Below are positions 30,201-42,200 of a stretch of 64,000 nt of DNA, piece by piece; the first letter of the stretch is position 1, and every line of letters begins with the position of its first letter. Origin of the DNA: Maniola hyperantus (taxonomy: Eukaryota > Arthropoda > Insecta > Lepidoptera > Nymphalidae); assembly GCF_902806685.2 (NCBI RefSeq), contig NC_048560.1, forward strand, positions 970,492-1,034,491, read 5' to 3'. The position numbers and the translations under genes are program-made. The notes below the pieces were generated by a model. That model saw only the letters and a program-made list of their open reading frames with translations. It was not told the origin of the DNA and ran no database searches.

Positions 30201-33200
30201 CAAGTGATATTTAATTAATTAAAACGCAGATTGCTCCGAAAAGTTAGAGGTGCGTGCCCGGGATCGAACCCCCGACCTCCGATTAGAAGGCGGACGTCCT
30301 AACCACTAGGCTATCATATACTTCGTCCGCGTGAATTTAGGTTTTTAAAAATCCCGTGAAAACTCTTTGATTTTCCGGGATAAAAGTAGCCTATGCCACT
30401 CTCCAGTCTCCGGTCTTTACCAATATCCATGCAAAATAATCGAAAATTACATCGAAATTTTGAACCCGAATTTTACCCCCTTCAGGGTTCAATTTGCAAT
30501 AATCCTTCCTTAGCGGATGTCTACGTTGCAATAGCTATCCGCATGCCAAATTTCAGCCCGATCCGTCCATTAGTTTGAGCTGTGCGTTGATAGATCAGTC
30601 AGACAGTCAGTCAGTCACCTATTCCTTTTATATATTTAGAAAGAACGCAATTTGCTCAGTTGTTCATTGTTAATTAATGTTAATAGTCTTCACAAACGAA
30701 CAACTAGTTCGCCCTTGAAGTTTATGTTTAGGGAGTCATCTTTAAGATTAAAGATACTTGACAATTTATTTAATGAGAGCAATTATTCTAACACGACAAG
30801 ATACTAAATAATGAGTTATTTAATGAACTAGCGACCCGCCCCAGCTTCGCGTGGGTGCAATGTAGATACTAATGTGGTGTCATTGCCTAGGAAATTCTCA
30901 AATTAGAGGATTTTTCCCGACCTAATTCACATTATATCAATTTCTCTAGGGATCTCTAATTTTTTGAGAATTAAACTATACCTATAAACCTTCCTCTTGA
31001 ATCACTCTATCTGTTGGTGAAAACCACATTAAAATCCGTTGCGTAGTTTAAAAGATCTACGCGTTCATACATACAGACAGCGGGAAGCGACTTTATTTTA
31101 TACTATGTAGAGAAGAAGCGATGAAATTGCAGGCATTATCTAAATATGACGCACTCATCTATATAATATATTATGTATAAAAGGAAAAGATGACTGACTG
31201 ACTGATCTATCAACGCACACCTTAAACTACTGGACGGATCGGGCTGAAATTTGGTATGCAGCTATTATGACGTAGACATCCGCTAAGGAAGGATTTTTGA
31301 AAATTCTACCCCTAAGGGGGTAAAATGGAGGTTTGAAATTTATGTAATCCACGCCGACGAAGTCGCGAGCTAGTAAATAATATAAAGGCAAACGTTTGTA
31401 TCAGTGGCGTGCACAGGGTTTGAAGCCAGGGTAGGCATTAGTTAGATAGGAACCTGTGGCCCTACCGCGGTTGTTTGACAGCTACAATGTCACGATCGCA
31501 ATCACCTCTGATTGGTTAATGCTTGCTCACTATTGGCTACAATGCATTGTTGCAACAAGAATGGCACAAATTCAGCCAATCAGAACAATTAAGATTGTAA
31601 TAATGATTGATGCAGGTTTTAGACAATCGCCCTGCTGTTTACTGGCAGGTCATAATGTAGCATTGAGCTATTACAACTGGGGTAAGCAGTGCATTTATGC
31701 CTCTATGACCTGCACGCCACTGGTTTGTATGTGTGTGTGTGTGTGTATGTTGTAAATTATGTATCTCCATTCCAAATTTCAGCCAAATCCTTCCCGTAAA
31801 CACACACACGCACAAACTTTCGCCTTTATAATATTAGTGTGATTGTGATTAGTCTAAAGGAGCTCTAGGTCTGGCTGGACGCTCCCTTAGACCCAAGGCC
31901 CATGGTGGCCAGTGGCGTGCACAGGGTTTGAAGCCAGGGTAGGCATTAGTTAGGTAGGAACCTGTTTACTGGCAGGTCATAATGTAAAATTTGCATTAAG
32001 CTATTACAACTGGGGTAAGCAGTGCATTTATGCCTCTATGGCACGACACTGATGGTGGCCCTACCTCTTCTCTTCAGTAATGTTGTTGATGAACTGCAAT
32101 AGAGCAGCGACGGAGCGGCGGAACATAGGGTCATGGGGGGCCACGGCGTATGACTCCGTGTTCAGACACACACACCAGTGTGGTGTTACCTCTGCTTCTT
32201 CACATGTACGGGTTTTGGGGATCTATCGGGATGTACAAAAAAATTAATTAAAAACTTCAATCCATCGCCAGCTCACTACTGAGCACGAGTTTCTTCTCAG
32301 TATGAAAAGGGCCATAGTCCACCACGTTGGCTAGGTGCAGATTGGCAGCATTATGTGAAGTCTTTGAGATTATTATGGAGAACTCTCATGTATGTCGGTT
32401 TCCTCATGAATATTTTCCTTCACCGTTAAAGTGAGAATTGTTGCACACATAACCACAGAATCAGTACCCTTATCTTCTCTATATATAAAAATGAATCGCT
32501 AAATGTGTTGCTGATCGCAAATCTCGAGAACAGCTGAACTGATTTCGCAAATTCTTTTTTTATAATATTCCTTAACGTACGAGGATGGTTCTTACGGAGA
32601 GAAAAATTTAAAAAATTGCAAGTACCTATTAAAAAAATATTAAAGAATCGACTATCAGGCGGTACGAAGTTCGCCGGGTCAGCTAGTTAAAAATAAAAAT
32701 TTAAGCTATAAGTATTCAACGGTTCCAAAAGGCTAAGTCCTCTCTTCAACGCAGCGTTGGGTACTACAAAGTCGCTGGCGTGCTGGCCCAGTGCCAACGC
32801 GTCCAACATAGTGGTGTGGATATCGAACGGCGTAGTCAACACTTGAGCGTTGGCTTTGAGATTGTGGTACGCGTTGGGTCGCTGCCTTTTCAGCCTTTTT
32901 GGTAATAACGCTCTAAATCCGCACGAATGGAGAGAGCATCAGTGAAAACTTAATAAATAAAAATTGAAGCTATATTCACCGGTTCCAAAAGGCTAAGTCC
33001 TCTCTTCAACGCAGCGTTGGGCACTACAAACTCGCTGGCGTGCTGGCCCAGTGCCAACGCGTCCAACATAGTGGTGTGGATATCGAACGGCGTAGTCAAC
33101 ACTTGAGCGTTGGCTTTGAGATTGTGGTACGCGTTGGGTCGCTGCCTTTTCAGCCTTTCTGGTAATAACGCTCTAAATCCACACGAACGAAGGGAGCATA

Positions 33201-36200
33201 AGTGAGTAATAAATAAAAATTCAAGCTATATTCACCGGTTCCAAAAGGCTAAGTCCTCTCTTCATCGCAGCGTTGGGCACTACAAACTCGCTGGCGTGCT
33301 GGCCCAGTGCCAACGCGTCCAACACCGTGGTGTGGATATCGAACGGCGTAGTCAACACTTGAGCGTTGGCTTTGAGATTGTGGTACGCGTTGGGTCGCTG
33401 CCTTTTCAGCTTTTCTGGCAGTACGATGGACATGAAGGGTAATCGTTCGTCTAGTTTACCCTGGCGGGTTGCACGTATAGGGCCGAATCTACAACAAATA
33501 AAGTTAAAATGGCGTGGCGTGTGAGAAGTCATTTTTTACGCATTAGGTGTTACTAATATTATCCATCATACTTTACCTAGTATCACCTAGATTTTTATAT
33601 GGCACACCTTTTAATCCTACTAATATTATAAATGAGAAAGTGTGGATGTTTGGATGTTTGGATGCTTGTTACTTAATCACGCAAAAACGGCTGAACGGAT
33701 TTGGATAAAATTTGGAATGGAGATAGATTATACCCTGGATTAACACATAGGCTACTTTTTATCCCGGAAAATCAAAGAGTTCCCACGGGATTTAGGAAAG
33801 TGTAAATCCACGCGAACGAAGTCGCGGGCATCGCTAGGAATTAATAATAATTTAGATAAGGGAGGGGAAATACAGGGTGTAACCAGAACGCTAGCAAAAA
33901 CTTAGCGTTATTGTTATACTATCTAAACACAATCCAATACCAATAAATGTTTGCCTCGTTTTGTAGTTGTAGTGATTTAGTATTTTTCAAACCCGCAATG
34001 TATAGCGTGCAAAACTCGGGTCAATGCTCCGTTTACGACGCGGCATTGACTCCGAGTGGCCTACATACGGAACGTTCGTTGACCTCTAGCGTCAGTCAGA
34101 TGTTTTACTTGCAATATATCGTGTACAAAATATAGGATTTTTTAATTTTTTTTCGCGTTTTTTTAATGGTATCATAATATCACTGATCATCAGTACTATC
34201 ACCTGTCTTCGTTTTTGCCAGCGTTCTGGTAACACTCTGTATATTACCTGGGCCCGTGGTCCCCCATAACAATGAGCATAGTATCCTCCAAATACCCTGC
34301 ATCCTTGACATGACGCAGGAAGTCAACCAGGTCATCATCAGCCGTGGATATCTTGTAGAAGTCATCATGCGAGATGTCCGCTATGAAGGTGAAACAGAAT
34401 CGCTTGCCTTTGACTTTCATGAACTGAAAATAGTGCGGGAAAATTGGAAAATTAAATTTTTATTATCCAATCCAATCCAATCCATCAGCGCGTCCTGGAC
34501 ATAGGCCTTTCCAAGAGCGCGCCACCAAACACGGCCGTCTGTCTTGCTCATCCATCCGCTCCCCACCACCTCCTTCAGGTCATCGGTCCTACTAAATTTT
34601 AAATACCAAGAGCACGAGTGAATAGGCATCTGGTAGGCATGCGCGCTCCAACTGACAATACCACGGGTTTTATTTTATTTTTATTTTATTTATTTTATTC
34701 GTTAATTAGTAATCAACAGCGATACAGACAATATAAATTTACATAATATCAGACTGAAAATAAGGCCAAATAGGATTACAATTTTGTTTAACAGATTATA
34801 ATTATTGTATATTTATAACAGAACAAAACAAAAAGTCCCTAGAGAGCTCCAGTATCTACATACAACACGATTACCCACAGAAAGTTTTGGAAATCAGGAA
34901 AACCTTAAAAGAGCAAGTAAAAATGGAAAGAGATCAAGGAAATAGAGCAGTCATTAAATATGACAAACTCTTTGTAATTAAAAATAAAGGAAGCTCTAAA
35001 ACTAGACAGAAAAGACCATTGAACATCACTCCTCCACAGGAAAAAAATACGGCAGAAAAACAAAATGAGCGTACTCCTGACTATGATAATATACAAATAA
35101 ATAAAAAGAATAAAACGATGTCCTATGGAATACGCCAATATATACAAAACAAAAATAAAGATAGCACGACACCAGAAAATCAATAGCAACTAATTCAAAT
35201 ACAAAAGCCGAAAAACACTAGCCGCATAGAAAAACAGAACATTATTAAAAAAAAAAAAAAAAAAAGTAGAGCAAATAAAAATTAAAAAAAAAAATCGAAC
35301 GGCTTGTCACCGCGGGGGCAGTAGACAAAAACCCTCCACCAAACAAAAAAAATTCTATAACGCCACTTTCAATGTTAGATCGGTGGCGACATGGAGTACT
35401 CTAGCTAGAGACCGGTGCATAATGCATATGGGGAGGAATGGAGGAGGCTTAAACCGCCACAGGCGGTCCTTACATATAAATAAAATATATACCTACACAA
35501 ATAAGTAAAAAGCATGTTTATTATGATGTTATTATAAGGAAAATATTATAAATACCTACTACTTATAACGACGGAAATAGGATTAAAAAATTAACTAGAT
35601 TATAAGCAAAATGTTGTTAGAGTAGTGTCATAGAATTAAGAATTAATATAAGGAATCTAAATAAAGCTTTTATTATATTATTATTTTAAGCAAGCTTTAC
35701 AATATAATAATATGAAATAAATGGCAATTAACTAGTAAAAATACCTAGTAGGTGATACACAACACATGCATGTGCTGTGTATGTGATGTGCCTGATTAAA
35801 ATTAAATTTCCATACCTGTCTGGTCAAATCCAGAAGAACCAAAAAAGAGGGTCTGTCCCCAACGCAGTATCTTCCTTTTACGCCTTGATTCCATTTTTCA
35901 CCATTCTTTGACTCCTCCATGAAGAACGACCTAAAGTTTTTATATATTATAAAATAAAATAAAAATAAAATAAAATTAATAGACGATGCCCGCGAATTCG
36001 TCCGCGTAGAATTAGATTTTTAAAAATCCCGTGGGATATCTTTGATTTTTCAGGATCAAAAGTAGCCTATGTCCTTCCTCGGGATGCAAGCTATCTCTAT
36101 ACCAAATTTCATTAAAATCGGTTAAACGGATATAGGCCGTGAAAAGCTAGCAGGCAGACAGACATATAGACAGACAGAAAGACAGATACACTTTCGCATT

Positions 36201-39200
36201 TATAATATTAGCATGGATGGCAAGTCAGCCTTTCGATCTCAATTCTCATCTTGCCAAATATTGGATATCAGGATATAAAATCTATATCAGAATAAGAAAA
36301 TGTGGGAGTTAGTTAATAGTCTTGTAAGAAATAAAATTAAAACGGACACAGCACCCCCTACACTCATTGTAGAATCGGGTACGATAAATAATCCTACTCA
36401 GATTTGTCAATGTTTTAATGACTTTTTCTCCACAATTGGTTCTAATCTTGCTAACGAAATACCACAACCTTATCACCAAAGTTTAACAAACAGCTCTCAA
36501 AGTTCATCTAATGACACACTCCACACATTTGAACCGGCCACGGAAAAAGAGGTAAATAGCATTATTAATAACATGGACTCGAATACTAGCAGCGGAATTG
36601 ATGGCATTAGCGTGAAAGATATAAAATGTATAAAAAACTTAATACTCAAAATCTTAACTAAATGTCTAAATAAATGTCTTGAAGGTGGTGTATTTCCAGA
36701 CACTCTGAAAATCGCAAAAGTGACCCCAATATATAAGTCGGTATCCAAAACAGATCCAGGAAATTATCGGCCAATATCTGTTTTACCAGTGTTGTCAAAA
36801 ATTTTGGAAAAACTTATATATTCTCGTCTTTATAACCATCTAAATAAAATTAATTTCTTTTTCGAACAACAATATGGCTTTCGCTCAAAATGTAACACCA
36901 CTACAGCAGCGGTGGATCTCACCAGTAAAATTAAAACAGCTATAGATAAAAAACAAATTGCACTGGGTATATTTATCGATTTAAAAAAAGCTTTTGATAC
37001 AGTAAGTCATACTATTTTATTACAAAAATTAAAAGAAATTGGAATCATGGGCCCTGCACATAATATACTAAAATCATATTTAAATAACCGGCAGCAAATA
37101 GTTAAAATAGGAAATTTTGAAAGTCATCCAGCAAAATTAAGTTATGGCGTACCACAAGGCTCCATATTGGGGCCGTTACTATTTTTAGTTTACATAAACA
37201 ACATTAGCAGCGTTAATGTATTCGGTAACATTACGTTATACGCAGATGATACCTGTTTATTCTACTTTGGAAATGATATAACAAGCATTGTAAAAGAAGC
37301 TCAAAGTGATTTAGATAGACTCAGTGAATGGTTTCTCTCAAATTTACTTACAATTAATACCAAAAAGACAGCCTACATGATTTTTGCAGCCAAAAATAAA
37401 AAAATATGTGACTATGATAACCTAACAATATTTAATAAACCAATACAAAAATCTAATAGCGAAAAATATTTAGGACTATTATTAGATAATAAACTTACAT
37501 GGCAAAATCATATAGAATACCTTAAAACAAAAATTTCACCCTTAATAGGAGCCTTACGTAGAATATCATCTTGCATACCAAAGAAAGTCCGTCCTATGAT
37601 ATATAATTCTCTAGTCAAACCTCATATTGAATATCTTATCGAAGTTTGGGGAACTACCGCGAAAACACATATCCAAAAATTACAAATTCTTCAGAACAAA
37701 TTAATTAAAGCACTATATAAATATGATTATTTAACACCTACTAATAAACTATATAAAGATACGAAAGTTTTAAATATAAGTCAACTATACGCGCTTAAAA
37801 CCTGTATTCTTATTAGAAAAATAATTACAGCGGACATACACTCGCAAATAAGCTTTAAAAAAAGAACAATCACACACTATTTACGAAAACGCAACAAACT
37901 ACATCTACCTAAAATTAGAACCAATTATGGAAAAAAGAATATTCTCTTTGAAGGAGCGCTGTTATACAACAATTTACCTGAAATAATTACAAAAAGCAAA
38001 AGTTTTGCTATATTTAAAAAACTACTGATCGAACATTTACAAAAAACCTAAATGAATATGTTAATGTGACCTCTTCCCTATATACCAGTATTGTAACCGT
38101 ATGAATGTTCTGTCCCGCTAATTCTTTTACTACCTACCTACATAATTATTTTTTGTAACATTAATGTTAGATATTAAGTACTAGATAGTGACACTTAGAT
38201 ACCATGTACATACCATTAATTTAAGTAATTAACTTAATGTAAACTCTCGATGTAATTCTCGATACATAAGTGAACTATTGTGTTCTTTATTGAGAAATAA
38301 ATGTCTTTAAACCGAAAATACTAGCTGAAGCCCGCGACTTCGTCCGCGTGGATTTACGTTTTTCAAAATCCCGCGGGAACGTTTTGATTTTTCGGGATAA
38401 AAAGTAGCCTATGTCCTTCCCCGGGATATAAGCTAACTCTGTACCAAATTTCATCAAAATCGGTTGAACGGTTAGGCCGTGAAAAGCTAGCAGACAGACA
38501 GATAGACAGATAGACAGACAGGCAGACACACTTTCGCATTTATAATATTAGTATGGATGGATAAAACCACATCAATCACCGTCAAGCATATAAATGCTTG
38601 ATCAAGCAAAAATCTACGGTGCTTGACGTCAAGCCGCTTGACCGTCTCGGAAGCCTTTAACATAAGGTACGCTGACCTGAGGTAGTGGTCAGCTGGTCGC
38701 TCGCTGAACCCATTGTAACGGTACTGGAAGGAGCCAATCCAGGGCATATCTTCGTAGTAGGCTGTGTGATACCTATAGGGGATTATACATATAAGTAAAT
38801 TCAATGAACCTATAGCAAATTAAGCTTTTGGTTCATTGTATATCATGGACTTCCGCAAAGTAACGCCTGCTTCTATACAACATGTTATAAGTAAATTGTT
38901 ATGGTTCTGTTCTCAGTTATCAGGACTCTGTTCTTGGCCCAATGTGTTTAACAAAATTGCGTTCCGATACGATGCCGTGTACAAACCGATCCCATTGCCA
39001 TTGATGTACATTATACAGCCGATGACTAGGCCAAGTGCGCAACAGAAAACCAGATTGCGAATCACCTGCATGATGCATCAATCATTTAATGACTGCATCA
39101 ATGTCAAAATATGGTTTTCGTTGCACGGTTCAATGGAGACAATCCATAAAAGATCGAGCGCGGAGAAAAAAATGTTTTGACAGTTCATTTACAGTATCGA

Positions 39201-42200
39201 TAAAATTTGTTGTATGAAAAATGGAAAAAGCTTGATGTGATTGAGGACGCGTTTTGAAGTTGGATGTCATTTAAGGACCTCGACAAAATATGTTACGTCA
39301 AATGAGGTTCAGGATAATAAAAAAGAAGATTATATATGTAGTATCAAATTCAAATTCAAATTCAAATGATTTATTCAAAATAGGTAATAAATTACTCGTA
39401 TTGATGGTCTGGTATGGTGTTACATTTGTAAGATATAGTGGTGATAATTATTAGTGGTATAATCAGTATTCACCCATCTTTCTTCGCGGTATGAAAGATG
39501 AACAGCTTAGGATCGAGGTAGGTGTTCTTGGAGACCCTCTGCCTGGCGTAGGTGTGATGCTGCAGCTCAGTTCTCCCGGAGAGGATAGGAAATAACGCGT
39601 CTGGCGTACCATCACCCACTATGTTGTAACTGGAAATAAAACTAGTCGGACTCGCCATAACACTTTCTTTGTTGATTTTCATAGCGGCCATTTTGAAATT
39701 TTTATTTTATGTGGAATTAGTTTTTTAAAAATCCCGTGGGAACTCTTTGATTTTCCCGGATAAAATGTAGCCTATGTCACTCTCCGGGTCTTTATCTAGA
39801 CCCATGCAAAAAATCACGTGAATCCGTTGCACAGTTGCGACGTGATTGAAGGACAAACCAACAAACCAACAAACAAGCACACTTTCGCATTTATAATAAG
39901 GGTACTGATAACAGTAATGGAAATACACATTACCTATGTGAAAATTTCAGGTCTCTAACTTGTTCACGAGAACATAATAGGTACTAGGTAGAGACAGGTA
40001 GAGGTAGGTAGAGGCCGCTAACAGACGGACAGACCGACAGGAGGTTTAGTAGTAGGGTCCCTTAAAACCATAATATTTCTTACCCTTCTAAAACCACCGC
40101 ATTCAACTCCTTAGCCAACACCTTATAACTCTTGGGCAGTTTGAGTATGAATCCACTTCGGGCTGCCGAGTCGAAACCCACTATTAAAATGTTCAGGCTG
40201 TCATTTCTTTTTGGAAGGGAAGGTGGTGGTGTCACTGGACGAACGCTGACTTTATAGCCGTGCCATCTTGATGCTATAAGACCAAAGCTGCGGGAAATAT
40301 AGAGGGGTTACATTTTGGTTTTGAAAATGGATGGCATATTTTTTGTAATCAGTAAGTTGGTACCTACTCTAAGAAACAAAACAACGACAAGACTACTACG
40401 CCAAAAGTACGACATGACTACGCCAAGAGTACGACAAGAGTACGACAATAGTATGATGAGTCTACGACAAGAATATGACAACACAACGACAAGATTACTA
40501 CAATAGTAAGATGAGACTACGACAAGAGTATGACAAAACAAAGACAGGTGACAAGACTACGACAATAGTATGATGAGTCTACGACAAGAATATTACAAGA
40601 TAAAGTACGCTGAGTCTACGACAAGTCCTTATAATATTAACATTCTAAATTCATGTTCTATTTAGAACATGAATTTAGAAACCCATTTGGGTTACTCGAA
40701 CCGAACTGTAGTCAAACTCGAATCGAACCGAGACGACCTCGAATCAAACTAGATTCGAACTCGAGTCGAACAATAGTTGAACAAGAGTCGAACTCGAGTC
40801 GAACGCTAATCGAAATCGAGTCGAACTCGAATTGAACTCGAATTGAACACGAGTCGAACTCGATTCGAACTGTAGTCGGCCTTTGGTTTAGTCTGTGCTG
40901 TAGTTATACGGAAATTTTTACTTAAGTACCCATTTTTCTCATATCCCGTACAGGAAACCTTGAAGTAATCGCTTCTATTCAACACGTACACTTCATCATT
41001 GACTAGCTTGACTGGTTCAGCTAATATATATTTGTGATCGTGTACATGTATGATGTCCTTATAGTAACATACTATGTTCTTCATCGTATCTAGTATGTGT
41101 TGGGTTACTCTACATTCTGACATCTGAAAATTTTGAAAAATTACAGCCTACGATAGCCAAATTTCAAAAAAAATTGTCAAACTTCATCTAAGTATTTAGT
41201 AGGAGCTTACGTTTACACAGTGTAACCAGAACGCTGGCAAAAACGAAGACAGGTGATAGTACTGATGATTACTGATAAACGATACCACAAAAAAAGCGAA
41301 AAAAATATTAAAAATTCTAAAATTTTGTAAAAGTTTACGATATATTGCAAATAAAACATCTGACGGGCGCTAGAGGTAAACGAACGTTACGTAAGTAGAC
41401 CACTTGGAGTTTTACACGTTTATACATTGCGGGTTTGAAACATACTATAACGCACTAAACTACTTTAAGCTGTAATAGCCTAGTGGTTAGGACGTCCGTC
41501 TTCTAAACGGAGGTCGGGGGTTCGATTCCGGGCACGCTCCTCTAACTTTTCGGAGTTATGTGTGTTTTAAAATTAAATATCACTTGCTTTAACGGTGAAG
41601 GAAAACATGGTGAGGAAACCTGCATGCCTGAGAGTTCTCCATAATGATCTCGTGTGTGAAGTCTACCAATCCGCACATGGCCAACGTGGTAAAACCCTTC
41701 TCACTCTGAGAGGAGACCCGTGCTCTGTAGTGAGCCGGCGATGGGTTGATGATGATGATGGTGTTTGATGACGTATGTACTCACGTTACAGTTAACCCAA
41801 TCGTATCCTTTGCAGACGATTTTCGGCCATTCCACGTTGTATTTCAGCGCCACCTTCGAGTATGGGTTCACTTCAGGAAACACGCACCCTACGCTCGATT
41901 CGTTTGAATACTGCTGACTATTTATTTTTATTCTGTTAGCAAAACCAAATTATTAGCACGGTCTAACAGGTCTGATCTGGTGGGAGGCTTCGGCCGTGGC
42001 TTGTTACCACCCTACCAGCAAAGCTGTGCCGCCAAGCGATTAAGCGTTTCGATATACGATGCCGTGTAGAAGCCGATCAGGGGTAGGCACCTATCTATAA
42101 GGTTTAATGAAATTGCATCATCACTTACCATCCGATGAGATCGCAGTCAAAGGCTCACTTGCATCAGAAAAAATAAAAAATAAATCAGGTAAGTGCGAGT

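Noticed and set aside
30694..30770. Open stretch reading KDDSLNINFKGELVRL as a C-terminal DUF229 exon
   Set aside because: It has no good acceptor and would come before exon 12, which already joins exon 11 in phase. The resemblance is short and likely chance.
32061..32063. In-frame TAG after exon 11 as the end of the DUF229 protein
   Set aside because: It overlaps a usable donor (AAGAG|GTAGGG), and three further exons continue the family profile in phase.
34887..35186. 99-codon frame as a host gene
   Set aside because: It is basic, Lys/Asn-rich, followed by an A-run and in the style of lepidopteran LINE sequences, so treated as a retroelement fragment.
38487..38676. Continuation of the exon 7 frame to lower coordinates
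   Set aside because: The donor CTCAG|GTCAGC joins exon 8 exactly through a split Arg codon. The extension runs into a Helitron-like element.
40653..40929. Long minus-strand frame continuing exon 4 into repeats RVRL/FNSS
   Set aside because: It is an artefact of a 12-bp minisatellite whose period keeps the frame open.
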